Shown here one piece after another: positions 44,166-53,137 of a stretch of DNA of 64,000 nt (its first letter is position 1; each line of letters opens with the position of its first letter). This DNA is from Cohaesibacter haloalkalitolerans (GTDB lineage: Bacteria > Pseudomonadota > Alphaproteobacteria > Rhizobiales > Cohaesibacteraceae), in contig NZ_QNUM01000009.1 of the NCBI RefSeq assembly GCF_003574655.1, positions 62,001 through 126,000 of the forward strand, read 5' to 3'. Made by a program: the position numbers and the translations under genes. The notes below the pieces were generated by a model that saw only the letters and a program-made list of their open reading frames with translations, was not told the origin of the DNA and made no database searches.

Positions 44166-45647
44166 TTAGGCCGCCAAATGTAAGAGGGTTTCAGCCTTGA
44201 GTTCGGAGCGAACCAATTCACCGCTGACGCGTCCATCGCGCATGACGACGACCCGATCTGCCATCCCAAGAACTTCATCTGTTTCGGAACTGATCATCAC
44301 GACAGTTCCACCCGATTGCGCAAAATTCGACATGACCCGATAGATTTCGCGCTTTGCACCCACATCGACACCACGTGTCGGTTCATCCAGAAGCAGAACC
44401 TTGGGGGCAGTCAGAAACCATTTGCCAAGAACAACCTTTTGCTGATTGCCGCCCGACAACCCGGAAACGGGCAACCGGTCCGAGGTTGTCTTGATCTTGA
44501 ACATGTCGATCATGCGGGAGGCAGCGGCCGCCTCACGATAGCTGTTCATTGCCGGGCCCGTGGACAAAAGGTCAAGCTGTGCCAGACAGATATTGGAACG
44601 GACATCGCCGGAGAGCACCAGACCCGAGCCCTTGCGGTCTTCCGTTACGAAGGCCAGACCCTTGGCAATAGCCTCCGAGGGAGAATTGATCCGGACGGTT
44701 TCGCCAAAAAGCGTGATCTCCCCTCCCTTGTCCTCACTCAATCCAAACAGGCGTTCGAAGATTTCGCTGCGCCCTGAGCCCATGAGGCCGTAGAGCGCGA
44801 CGATTTCACCGCGATGAACATTGAAGCTGACGTCTTTGACCCAGTCCTTGGCATTGAGCCCGGTTACGGTCAGTGTCACTTCATCGGTCGGGGTATTTTC
44901 CTTGACGAACTCCTCGGTCATGGGGCGACCGACGATCATCTGGATCAGGTCCTGACGGGAAACATCGGAGATCTCCCCCTCCCCGACGAAGCACCCGTCG
45001 CGGAAGACCGTGTAGCTGTCTGCAATCTCGAAAATCTCGGAGAGGCGGTGGCTGACATAGATGATGCCCTTGCCTGCGGCCTTCAAACGCTCAATCGCAG
45101 TGAAGAGCTGATCGACCTCAGCGCCACCCAGCGCAGATGTCGGCTCGTCCATGATGATGACTTCGGCGTCGTAGGACAGCGACTTGGCGATTTCCACCAG
45201 TTGCAGCTCGGCTACAGTCAGGTCCATCATCAGGCTTTTGGGCGAAATATCAAACTGCAGCTCATCCAGAATGGCCTGAGCGTTGTGGTTCATTGTCGCG
45301 AAATCAACGCGCCCGAAGGCGGCCACAGGCTCGCGGCCAAGAAACATGTTTTCGGCAACGGTCATTGCCGGAACGGGGCTCAGCTCCTGTTCAATGATGC
45401 TGATACCAGCGGCGAGTGCATCCGACGGTTTGTCAAAGACGACTTCCTTGCCCTGGACCTTGATGACACCGGCGTCGCGCTGCTGAATACCCATTACGAT
45501 GGTCAGAAACGTGGATTTGCCAGCTCCATTCCCTCCGCAAAGCGCGTGAACTGAACCAGCCTTCAAGGTGAACCGGCCATCGCTCAACGCGGCCACCCCA
45601 CCGAAATGCTTCTTCAGCCCCATAACCTCCAAAAGAGTCTGGGTCAT
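44166..45647 (-). CDS. Sugar/polyol ABC transporter ATPase (RbsA type, two domains)
   Basis: 493 residues from ATG 45647, with GGAGGAAT upstream. Duplicated ATPase: domain 1 has GGNGAGKST and MDEPTSALGG, domain 2 has SGGNQQKVVLGKW and LLDEPTRGVDVG. As usual for this family, the second Walker A is degenerate (GLMGSGRSE). First gene of the leftward operon that runs through to the regulator-DhaK fusion. Confidence 0.93.
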   Translation of the reverse strand: MTQTLLEVMGLKKHFGGVAALSDGRFTLKAGSVHALCGGNGAGKSTFLTIVMGIQQRDAGVIKVQGKEVVFDKPSDALAAGISIIEQELSPVPAMTVAENMFLGREPVAAFGRVDFATMNHNAQAILDELQFDISPKSLMMDLTVAELQLVEIAKSLSYDAEVIIMDEPTSALGGAEVDQLFTAIERLKAAGKGIIYVSHRLSEIFEIADSYTVFRDGCFVGEGEISDVSRQDLIQMIVGRPMTEEFVKENTPTDEVTLTVTGLNAKDWVKDVSFNVHRGEIVALYGLMGSGRSEIFERLFGLSEDKGGEITLFGETVRINSPSEAIAKGLAFVTEDRKGSGLVLSGDVRSNICLAQLDLLSTGPAMNSYREAAAASRMIDMFKIKTTSDRLPVSGLSGGNQQKVVLGKWFLTAPKVLLLDEPTRGVDVGAKREIYRVMSNFAQSGGTVVMISSETDEVLGMADRVVVMRDGRVSGELVRSELKAETLLHLAA

Positions 45648-45734
45648 AAATTCCTCCAATCCTCCAGCGAGCCTCCACTCGCCTTTCCCGTCTTTAGGGA
45701 TACCATCGGAATTGTTCATTTGTCAAATCAAAAG

Positions 45735-45750
45735 TAACTTTTGTAAGTTA
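45735..45750. promoter_or_regulatory. Candidate operator of the polyol operon
   Basis: TAACTT-TTGT-AAGTTA is a perfect 6+6 inverted repeat lying 88-103 bases upstream of the ATPase ATG in an AT-rich promoter zone. The SorC-type half of the fusion at 36657 is the natural candidate to bind it. Confidence 0.5.
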
Positions 45751-46028
45751 TCAAAATTAATGCCTTTATTTCAAATATTTAAGAATATTTCTCAATACAA
45801 GATGCGGCAGTGAATGGAATTTGTACCAAGGGCTTTCGCACTGTCTATTTTTTTATGGGAACACAAACCGATGCGGGAGAGCCACTCACAAGAGGAAGCA
45901 AATTGCGTGCACGAAGAGCTCAAAACCGGAGAAAAAAGAGAGAGAATTCGGAAGCGCAAACAGCGGGGATTGCATGCTTGGGACAGGGGGTAAAGATTCC
46001 CTGTTTCCGGGTTTGATAACCCGACATA

Positions 46029-46065
46029 TCAAGGCCCTCGCACCGGAGTGATGCGAGGGCCTTGA
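46029..46065. repeat. Perfect 14-base inverted repeat
   Basis: TCAAGGCCCTCGCA (46029-46042) pairs with TGCGAGGGCCTTGA (46052-46065) around a 9-base loop, 107 bases past the aspartate-dehydrogenase stop. The stem is very strong but no T-run follows on either strand. Perhaps a factor-dependent terminator or mRNA 3'-end stabiliser. Confidence 0.6.
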
Positions 46066-46171
46066 GACAGTATCCGTCTTGCCGCAAACAGGCACCTGAT
46101 CGTGCGATTGTCCCCGGCAGGTTGCCAATGTCAGGGCTCACGGCCCCTACAGATCTGGAGAGCCCTGCCTG

Positions 46172-46984
46172 TTATGAACCAACGGTAAGCGTTGCCACAA
46201 AGCGTTCCAGCGTGGCGATAACGGAGAGAGGCGTGAGCTTTCCCGTTATCGGGTTGTTTTCACTCGGCACATTGGCGATGGACATCTCGAAGTGAGTCGA
46301 ATCTGCGTCCACCACGACCGTGTGTGTGTTGCGATCAATGGTCGGATCGGCCCAGACTTCGTAGTCCGTGCGATCCGGCCCTACGCCCGCCAGTGACAGA
46401 GCCACCGCGACGTTGACATTGGATGGAAATTTCTGTGCCGCTTCGCGAACGGAGCCGCGATAGAGGCAAAGGGGCTCGGTCAACGAGAGCAAATCAATCC
46501 CCTGCTCCTTGACGAAGGGGGCATTGGCGAGACCCTTGGGAGGCTTCCGGGTTTTCATCACGATCTCATGCACCGTCCCTTTGGCCGCAGCACGAACAGA
46601 ATCAAAGCCGACAAGCGCGCCGGTGGCGCCGATGATATGTGCCCCGGTCTCGCGGGCGCGGTCCACGAGTTCGTAATTCGCCAGTAGCTGGGTCAATGTG
46701 ACGATCACAAGTGTCCGGCCCTGCTCTATCGCGGGCTTTGCCACTTCAAGGAAGCAGGCTGGTGGCAGGGCCTCGACGACGATGTCAGCCACGGACGCCA
46801 ACTCGCTGTTGAGCATTGGCTTGGGTGGATTGCGAAACCCGGCGGTGAGGTCGCGCACCTTCTCGAGGCTGGAAGAAGAGGCGGCGACCAGTTTCAATCC
46901 CGGAACGCCCTCATCAAGCCAGCGTGCGGCAGGAAGGCCGATTGTGCCAAGGCCAGCGATTGCGACTGTTTTTTCAGTTGTCAT
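46172..46984 (-). CDS. Aspartate dehydrogenase family protein
   Basis: 270 residues. N-terminal Rossmann motif VAIAGLGTIGLPAARWLDEG, the central GATGALVGFDSVRAA segment, and the family active-site stretch around PTIDRNTHTVVV with the conserved His. Enzymes of this type oxidise L-aspartate to iminoaspartate/oxaloacetate, or run the reverse amination. Its start overlaps the aminotransferase stop (ATGA), so the two act together. Whether the substrate is aspartate or a relative is open. Confidence 0.85.
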   Translation of the reverse strand: MTTEKTVAIAGLGTIGLPAARWLDEGVPGLKLVAASSSSLEKVRDLTAGFRNPPKPMLNSELASVADIVVEALPPACFLEVAKPAIEQGRTLVIVTLTQLLANYELVDRARETGAHIIGATGALVGFDSVRAAAKGTVHEIVMKTRKPPKGLANAPFVKEQGIDLLSLTEPLCLYRGSVREAAQKFPSNVNVAVALSLAGVGPDRTDYEVWADPTIDRNTHTVVVDADSTHFEMSIANVPSENNPITGKLTPLSVIATLERFVATLTVGS

Positions 46985-48198
46985 GCTCTGTATCTTTCAA
47001 TGAGGGTTGCCATGCGCTGCACTGCCGCAACCGAGGCTGCGTGGTCCTGCGAGAAGTTGAGCCGGACACTGTTTGCTGTGTGGGGGCTGAATTCCGTTCC
47101 CGGCGTGACGACAACACCCGCCTGAAGCCGCAGGATCTTTACAAAGTCGCCGTAGGAAATGGCGAGTTCGGGAAGAGAGGGAAACAGATAGCTGCCAGCT
47201 TGCGGGGTGCGCGCGCTCACGCCATCAACGGCACGGAAAAGGGCAAGAAGATCGTCCCGGATGGCCTGGTGCTGACGGATGCGATCCTCCATCCAGCCCG
47301 CCGGTTCATGGAACCAGCCGCGCAGAATTGCCTGACTATATCCAGCGGCCCTCAGACTGACAATTGCCTGCAGCTTTTCCATGCGGGTGATAATCTTACT
47401 GGAGCCAAAAGCAACGCCAAGGCGGAAGCCGGAAAGAGATTCGGTTTTGGATGGCCCCATGATCGTGATGACATTCTCGGGATTGACCGGCTCTGCCCGC
47501 AAATGGGTGTAGGCTGCTCCGCTGTAGCGCAGGCGCGAATAGAGCTGGTCGACAATCACCGTTGCACCATATTGCTCGGCGAGTGCGGCGATGGTGGCGA
47601 TTTCCTGCTTGGAATAGACAACGCCAGCCGGGTTGTTGGGGTTCGAGAAGAGGAACAGTTTTGCCCCTGCCTTGAAGGCGTCTTCCAGTTCGGTAAGGTC
47701 AAGGCCAGCTTCTGTTTCGTCGGCGTCCGCATAATGCATCTGGATGGGTATCATTTCGCCATCGAAAAACTGCACCAGCTTGCGGTTGGCGAAATAGTCC
47801 GGCTGCACAATGGCGACCTTGTCGCCGCGCCCGACCGTTGCGGCCATTGCCAGAAACAGGGCGCCTTGTGTGCCGGGGGTGATGATAAGGCCGTCCGACG
47901 CATCAACGGGGGCACCGGTGAAGGCAGCAAGGTCGGCTGCGACCTGTTGGCGGATGCCGATGTCTCCACGATACTCGGTATAGGCTTGTGCCGCGCCCTT
48001 GTTGAAGCCTTCCTCGAACAGGGTAAAGGATCCCGGTGTCGGCTCATGCGCATCGACATCACCGTGGGAGAAATCGACGGGCCGTCCTTCCAGCACCTCG
48101 CCGCGCATCAGCTCGGCCAGTCCCTCCTGCCCCTGCCGGACTTCTTGCCCAGGCGCGTTGTCCGTTCCCAGCAGGCGGAATTTCGTTTCCAATGACAT
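46981..48198 (-). CDS. PLP-dependent aminotransferase class I/II
   Basis: 405 residues from ATG 48198, with AAGGAA upstream. PLP Lys in IMGPSKTESLSGFRLG, Asn/Pro motif LFSNPNNPAGVVYS, and the Tyr-containing AYTEYRGDIGIRQQ. Aspartate aminotransferase fold. First gene of a two-gene operon with the aspartate dehydrogenase, which could recycle the amino donor. Divergent from the TRAP operon, sharing a 440-base regulatory gap. Confidence 0.88.
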   Translation of the reverse strand: MSLETKFRLLGTDNAPGQEVRQGQEGLAELMRGEVLEGRPVDFSHGDVDAHEPTPGSFTLFEEGFNKGAAQAYTEYRGDIGIRQQVAADLAAFTGAPVDASDGLIITPGTQGALFLAMAATVGRGDKVAIVQPDYFANRKLVQFFDGEMIPIQMHYADADETEAGLDLTELEDAFKAGAKLFLFSNPNNPAGVVYSKQEIATIAALAEQYGATVIVDQLYSRLRYSGAAYTHLRAEPVNPENVITIMGPSKTESLSGFRLGVAFGSSKIITRMEKLQAIVSLRAAGYSQAILRGWFHEPAGWMEDRIRQHQAIRDDLLALFRAVDGVSARTPQAGSYLFPSLPELAISYGDFVKILRLQAGVVVTPGTEFSPHTANSVRLNFSQDHAASVAAVQRMATLIERYRA

Positions 48199-48639
48199 GA
48201 TAAGATTCCTTGTTTGAGTCCATTTTGGGAAGAGCCAAGCCGGCGCCAATTCCGAGGCCAGTCTAGCTCAAGACCCGTTCTCTCGAAATGATGGCAATCG
48301 GGAAACCACGGGATTTTGCGCGAGCTGAATTTTTCACTTTTGGCGCACAGAGTGCGGGAGTTTGTGGTGGTCAGACGTCATAACCAACAAGTTCCTCGCC
48401 TCTGGGGATAGTCGAAAAACACGAGCGAATGCCAGAGGTTTTAGCCATTCGTATAATGCTCATGTCTTCCGAATCCTAAAAAATTAGCTCAATTATTGTG
48501 CATCCTCTTGCCTTGCCTAATTTTCCATCGTATGTTTTTCATGTTTTGACATACAGGTGGCATACCGAAATTGCAAGACGATTTCTACCAACAACAAAAA
48601 CAGGCAATCGCTTAACCGAACAAAGAGGGTATCATACCA
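48199..48639. other. Divergent promoter region, aminotransferase to TRAP operon
   Basis: No gene. A TTGACA at 48546-48551 and two related sites, GGTGGCATACC (48556-48566) and GGTATCATACC (48628-48638), lie on the TRAP side. Confidence 0.5.
48556..48638. promoter_or_regulatory. Candidate GntR operator pair before dctP
   Basis: GGTATCATACC (48628-48638), a palindrome with one centre base, overlaps the ribosome-binding region of dctP. GGTGGCATACC (48556-48566) matches it at 9 of 11 bases and follows a TTGACA. The FCD-type GntR proteins encoded downstream are plausible binders. Tentative. Confidence 0.4.
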
Positions 48640-49620
48640 ATGAAATCAGCATTCCGCGCACTTTTGACAGCCGGCGCACTTGTTGCTGCCGTACAGGCTC
48701 ACGCAGAAACCAACTGGGACATGTCTGTCGTTTGGCCGCAGGGCAACTTCCACACCCAGGACGCAATCAAGTTTGCAGAGACGGTCAAAGACGTTACCAA
48801 CGGCGAAGTTGTCATCACCGTTCATGCTGGCGGCTCTCTGGGCATCAAAGGCCCTGAAGGCATGGCAGCCGTTCGTGACGGCCTTGTTCCCATCGCAGAT
48901 ATTCTGATGAGCCAGCAGGTTGGCGAAGCACCTGTCCTTGGTGTCGAAACCCTGCCGTACCTCGCTCCGACCATGGCGGACCTTGCCCTGCTGCACAAAT
49001 ATTTCCGTCCGAAAATCGAAGAAGTTGCAGCTTCCATGAACCAGAAACTTCTCTACATGGTTCCATGGCCGGGTCAGGCTGTCTACACCAAGAACCCAAT
49101 CAAGACGATCGATGATCTGGCTGGCGTGAAACTGCGCGTTGTTGACGCAAACGGCCAGAATTTCTTCACCGCCCTTGGTGCAGCTCCGCTTCAGATGCCT
49201 TGGGGTGAAGTTGTTCCTTCTCTCGCTGCCGGTACTATCGAAGGCGTGACCACGTCCTCTTCATCAGGCGTTGACGGCTCCTTCTGGGAGTTCATGAAAA
49301 ACATGAGCACCTTCAACTGGCAGGCTTCGAGCAACCTCGTAACGGTAAACCTCGACGCATGGAACGAGTTGACCGAAGAACAGCAGGCCGCGATCGAAAC
49401 GGCATCGACCAAGCTTGAAGCCGACTTCTGGCTGGCAAGCAGCGCTGAGGATCAGAAGAAAATTGCGGTCCTCAAGGAACATGGCATGGATGTCACCGCC
49501 CCCTCTGCCGAGCTGAAAGCAGAACTGATCAAACGCGCCAAGCCACTCTGGGAAGAGTTCAAGGCTCGCGTTCCTGAAGCTGCACCTTACATCGACGCCT
49601 ATCTGGCCGTTCGCAACTAA
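48640..49620 (+). CDS. dctP: TRAP transporter substrate-binding protein DctP
   Basis: 326 residues. Signal peptide 1-22 (LLTAGALVAAVQAHAE). DctP fold with GPEGMAAVRDGLVPIADI, the signature KLRVVDANGQNFFTALGA and MPWGEVVPSLAAGTIEGV. The conserved Arg in LRVVD normally contacts a ligand carboxylate, so an organic or amino-acid-derived anion is expected. First gene of the three-gene TRAP operon. A hairpin separates it from dctQ. Confidence 0.93.
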   Translation: MKSAFRALLTAGALVAAVQAHAETNWDMSVVWPQGNFHTQDAIKFAETVKDVTNGEVVITVHAGGSLGIKGPEGMAAVRDGLVPIADILMSQQVGEAPVLGVETLPYLAPTMADLALLHKYFRPKIEEVAASMNQKLLYMVPWPGQAVYTKNPIKTIDDLAGVKLRVVDANGQNFFTALGAAPLQMPWGEVVPSLAAGTIEGVTTSSSSGVDGSFWEFMKNMSTFNWQASSNLVTVNLDAWNELTEEQQAAIETASTKLEADFWLASSAEDQKKIAVLKEHGMDVTAPSAELKAELIKRAKPLWEEFKARVPEAAPYIDAYLAVRN

Positions 49621-49625
49621 TCTCC

Positions 49626-49657
49626 AAGCCGCCCGGGCGACTGCTTGGGCGGCTTTC
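49626..49657 (+). terminator. Hairpin between dctP and dctQ
   Basis: AAGCCGCCC (49626-49634) pairs with GGGCGGCTT (49647-49655), followed by TCCCGATTTT. Probably a partial terminator that leaves more binding protein than membrane subunits. Confidence 0.7.
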
Positions 49658-49735
49658 CCGATTTTATGCCAGAATATGATGTCCAGCTTCCAGCCGCGAC
49701 CATTCTGACCAAACGCCGTTTGCAGGTACTAAACC

Positions 49736-50278
49736 ATGCCAGAGTCCGAAGTTCGGAAATTTTCGGCAATCACCGACCCAATCGATCAAATCAGCAGGAT
49801 TGCCTGCATTGTTGGTGGAGTTTGCCTGGTTGCTATTTTTGTACTCATCGCCTCAGAAATCGTTGCGCGTAACCTTCTGGGTACCAGCCTTCCCTTCAGT
49901 TGGGATTTTGCGGCTTACATGATGGGGGGCTGCGTCTTTCTTTCCGCTGGAGCGACCCTCAAAGCCGGTGGCCATGTGCGCGTCACCGCAATTCACGATT
50001 ATCTGCCACAAAAGGGAAAGCAAGTTCTGGACGCTGCAGCCTGTCTGGTCGGCCTGGCCATTTGCCTTGTCATCCTTTTCGCAGTCAGCGACATGGCGAT
50101 GCTGTCCTTCCATCGCGGTTCGACATCCTCTTCGGTTGTCAGAACCCCTTTGTGGATTCCTCAAGCCGTCATGGCAATCGGGGCCGTTGTTCTTTCGCTC
50201 CAGATGTTTGCGCAGCTGGTCCGCACAATCGCCGGGGAAACGCTCCACAATGACGCAGATATCGAGGACCAGTTGTAA
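49736..50278 (+). CDS. dctQ: TRAP transporter small permease DctQ
   Basis: 180 residues with four membrane segments (first: IACIVGGVCLVAIFVLIASE). The conserved RNLLGTSLPFSWDFAAYMMG region and the GGHVRVTAI motif of DctQ are present. Partner of the DctM channel. Its TAA overlaps the dctM ATG by one base. Weak ribosome-binding site. Confidence 0.92.
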   Translation: MPESEVRKFSAITDPIDQISRIACIVGGVCLVAIFVLIASEIVARNLLGTSLPFSWDFAAYMMGGCVFLSAGATLKAGGHVRVTAIHDYLPQKGKQVLDAAACLVGLAICLVILFAVSDMAMLSFHRGSTSSSVVRTPLWIPQAVMAIGAVVLSLQMFAQLVRTIAGETLHNDADIEDQL

Positions 50279-51582
50279 TGGGTAAACTAACTCTCTCTCT
50301 CATCGGCCTTCTGGCCCTTATTCTCGGGGCTGGCGTCTGGGTCGGGCTGGGGCTCGTCGGCACGGGTATCGTGACGATGTCGATTTTCAAATCGAGCTTC
50401 CCGATCACGAAACTGTTGGCCCAGCAGATCTGGAACTCCGCTGTCAGCATGGAAATGTTGGCTCTGCCGCTGTTCATCCTGATGGCCGAAATCCTGTTCC
50501 GCACCCGTCTGTCCGAGGCTCTTTTCAGCGGCCTTGCGCCTTGGACCCGTCGGTTGCCGGGTAGAATGAGTCATATCACCGTTCTTGCCTGCACCCTGTT
50601 CGCCGCCGTTTCCGGTTCCTCCGCCGCAACGACAGCAACCGTGGGCCGCATTACGGCAACAGAGCTGCTCGGGCGTGGGTATGACCGCAAGATGGTGATC
50701 GGCAGTCTTGCCGGAGCCGGTACGCTCGGATTTCTCATTCCGCCGTCGGTGATCATGATCATCTATGGTGTTCTGGCCGAAGAGTCGATCCTGAAGCTGT
50801 TCATGGCAGGTATCGTCCCGGGCATCAGCCTTGCCGCGACCTATATGGCCTATCTGGCCATTCGATCCACGATCAATCCCTCCATGGTTGGCGAAGCGAC
50901 CCCTTCAACAAGCTGGAGCGAAAAGCTCGAAGCGCTGATGGGACTGGGGCCGGTTCTGCTGCTCATCCTCTCGGTGATCGGTTCGATGTATGGCGGTATC
51001 GCCTCCCCGACCGAGGCAGCAGGCGTTGGCGTTGCCGGGTCCATCGTCATTGGCCTTCTGCAACGGTCCATCAACTTGAAGAACCTTGCTGAAGCTGTCT
51101 TCCACGCAGCTCAGACTGTTTCGATGATTGGCCTGATCATCGTCGGCGCCATGTTCCTCTCGGTCTCCTTGGGCTATCTGGGGTTGCCGTCCTATATCGC
51201 AGGGTTCATCCAGTCACTCCAGCTGTCGCCGCTGGTGCTGATTTTTGTTCTGCTGGTGTTCTATGCGATCCTTGGTTGCATCATGGAAGGGATGTCTGCT
51301 ATCGTCATGACGCTTCCCATCACCTTGCCTCTGGTGCTTGCTGCCGGATATGACAAGGTCTGGTACGGCGTCTTCCTGGTTCTGGTTGTCGAGATGGCTC
51401 AGATCACTCCCCCGGTTGGCTTCAATCTTATCGTCATTCAGCGTCTGACTGGCGACAAGATCGGAACGATCGCACGGGCGGCAATGCCATTTTTCCTGAT
51501 AATGGCGGCCTTCGTGCTGATGATTGCGGTCTTCCCGGGCATTGTGACCTGGTTGCCTGACAGTCTTGCTGCTCGCAACTAA
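50278..51582 (+). CDS. dctM: TRAP transporter large permease DctM
   Basis: 434 residues, 12 or so membrane segments. DctM landmarks are LALPLFILMAEILFRTRLSE, FAAVSGSSAATTATVGRI, GTLGFLIPPSVIMIIYGVL and EMAQITPPVGFN. Sodium- or proton-driven import with DctQ and DctP. Confidence 0.94.
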   Translation: MGKLTLSLIGLLALILGAGVWVGLGLVGTGIVTMSIFKSSFPITKLLAQQIWNSAVSMEMLALPLFILMAEILFRTRLSEALFSGLAPWTRRLPGRMSHITVLACTLFAAVSGSSAATTATVGRITATELLGRGYDRKMVIGSLAGAGTLGFLIPPSVIMIIYGVLAEESILKLFMAGIVPGISLAATYMAYLAIRSTINPSMVGEATPSTSWSEKLEALMGLGPVLLLILSVIGSMYGGIASPTEAAGVGVAGSIVIGLLQRSINLKNLAEAVFHAAQTVSMIGLIIVGAMFLSVSLGYLGLPSYIAGFIQSLQLSPLVLIFVLLVFYAILGCIMEGMSAIVMTLPITLPLVLAAGYDKVWYGVFLVLVVEMAQITPPVGFNLIVIQRLTGDKIGTIARAAMPFFLIMAAFVLMIAVFPGIVTWLPDSLAARN

Positions 51583-51703
51583 TGTGCGGGAGACATAATG
51601 TGGTTGGCGCGGTTTCAGGATTGCGCCAACAGTCTTGTTCCATGATACTCGTTGATCTCATGCCGGACCCTAGACGGGTCAGCTGAGACAGAGAAAGGCA
51701 TTC

Positions 51704-52351
51704 ATGTCCGAACCGCTCGCAAAACGCGCCTACACGCAAATCATCGAGATGATCTTCTCTGGCGAGCTGAAGGTTGGAGATGCCTTGCAGGAAGCGAAGC
51801 TTGGCGAGCGTCTGGACATGTCACGCACTCCGGTGCGTGAGGCAATCGATCGTATCAAGGTCGAGGGTTTAGCGGTAAAAAGCGGCCGTTTTCTTCGTGT
51901 GCGCCTTTTGACATCCGCTGAAGTCGAAGAGATCTTCCTTTTGCGACGCGAGCTGGAGGTCTATTCGGCTCGAACGGCCCTCAAACTGCCCAGAGAGCAG
52001 ATTGTGTCCATGCGGGCGCGGATCGAAAGTCTGTTGCAGACCGGGCCTTCCATCGGAGACGAGCATTGGCAGGTGGATGAAGCCTTTCATGGCATGTTGA
52101 CGGCCTCAACCCACAATCAGACCCTCATTTCGACGGTCAACGACCTGCGTTTGCGCACCTGCATCTTCGACCACACCCGCGTTCGAGGCCGCTTCCTCAA
52201 AGGCAATCAGGAGCATCTGCACATTCTTGATGCGCTGGTGGCGGGACAGGAAGATCAGGTCATGGAGCTGATGGCCCAGCATATCGACAACGCCAAGGGG
52301 GCCATTCTGGAGCGCTTGGCAGGGTTTGGGGTTTCGGGTTCTCTTTCCTGA
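51704..52351 (+). CDS. GntR-family regulator with FCD domain (first)
   Basis: 215 residues; AAAGG before the ATG. Winged helix at 1-68 (RAYTQIIEMIFSGELKVGDA, LDMSRTPVREAIDRI). The FCD ligand domain at 80-205 keeps the metal-binding pattern Asp and His in DEAFHGML, His in EHLHILDAL and His in QHIDNAK. Follows dctM by 121 bases; likely controls the TRAP and catabolic genes. Confidence 0.92.
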   Translation: MSEPLAKRAYTQIIEMIFSGELKVGDALQEAKLGERLDMSRTPVREAIDRIKVEGLAVKSGRFLRVRLLTSAEVEEIFLLRRELEVYSARTALKLPREQIVSMRARIESLLQTGPSIGDEHWQVDEAFHGMLTASTHNQTLISTVNDLRLRTCIFDHTRVRGRFLKGNQEHLHILDALVAGQEDQVMELMAQHIDNAKGAILERLAGFGVSGSLS

Positions 52352-52451
52352 CAACGTGCTTGATTACGCACAGGCCTTCGCCATCAGCAGCATGGCGTCA
52401 ATTCAGATGACCCTGTATGAAGACAGCGAAGTTAAAAGTAACGGGCACGGT

Positions 52452-53093
52452 ATGACGGAAAAAGAAACACTCGCACAGCAGGCCTATAATGCGATCAAGC
52501 AGAAAATCCTGTCGCAGCAGTATCAGCCCGAAGCCGTATTGACCGAGCGGGGGCTTGCTGCCGAGTTCGGCATTTCAAGAACGCCCTTGCGGTCTGCCAT
52601 CTCGCGCATCGAGAAAGAAGGCGTTGTTTATCGACTGGACAATGGTGCCCTGCTCGTGCGCCGTGTCTCGGTGGAACAGCTTCTTGAAATCGTACAGGTA
52701 CGCCGGATTCTTGAAGGAGCTGCGGCTGCCCGTGCGGCGACAAAAGGCATGACGAAGGGGCTTGAGGCCTCACGCAAGGCCATGCTGGATTGTCTGAGGG
52801 AAGACAACAACATGGCCTTCGATGACTTCTGGCATCTGGATGATGCGTTTCACAACGCGGTTATCGACGCCGCAGGTTTGCCTATCCTCGGCGGGCTAGT
52901 GCGCGAGTTCAGGGTGACTGCACGACGGTGCACGATAACGCGCGTTCATGACCAGTTTTCCGCTCAGGCAAAGGATCATCTGGGCGTGATCGATGCCATC
53001 GCAGAAGGCAACCCAGAGAAAGCCCGTTCGGCCATGGAACACCATTTCGATAATGTCCGGATCCGATTTCTGAACTGGCTCGCTCAGGTCTGA
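52452..53093 (+). CDS. GntR-family regulator with FCD domain (second)
   Basis: 213 residues from ATG 52452. In-frame ATGs at 52392 and 52407 would add 15-20 residues and cannot be excluded, as no start has a strong ribosome-binding site. Winged helix ETLAQQAYNAIKQKILSQQY with FGISRTPLRSAISRIEKEG. FCD domain residues in LDDAFHNAV, DHLGVIDAI and EHHFDN. Only distantly similar to the first regulator, so the pair may answer to different ligands. Confidence 0.88.
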   Translation: MTEKETLAQQAYNAIKQKILSQQYQPEAVLTERGLAAEFGISRTPLRSAISRIEKEGVVYRLDNGALLVRRVSVEQLLEIVQVRRILEGAAAARAATKGMTKGLEASRKAMLDCLREDNNMAFDDFWHLDDAFHNAVIDAAGLPILGGLVREFRVTARRCTITRVHDQFSAQAKDHLGVIDAIAEGNPEKARSAMEHHFDNVRIRFLNWLAQV

Positions 53094-53103
53094 CAGATGG
53101 AAT

Positions 53104-53127
53104 TGCCCAACCGGGTTTGGTTGGGCA
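53104..53127. terminator. Hairpin between convergent regulator and M24 genes
   Basis: TGCCCAACC (53104-53112) pairs perfectly with GGTTGGGCA (53119-53127). T-rich but not a clean T-run afterwards. Probably terminates both sides. Confidence 0.55.
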
Positions 53128-53137
53128 TGGTTCGTTT

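Larger units (their letters stand above)
45648..46171. other. Regulatory region between polyol operon and aspartate dehydrogenase
   Basis: Contains an operator-like inverted repeat (45735-45750), an AT-rich tract, and a strong hairpin (46029-46065). Two overlapping frames near 45,810-46,050 lack any family feature and are not called. Confidence 0.5.

Noticed and set aside
45810-46051. Overlapping short frames before the polyol operon
   Set aside because: They run through the strong hairpin and an AT-rich promoter zone; no family match.
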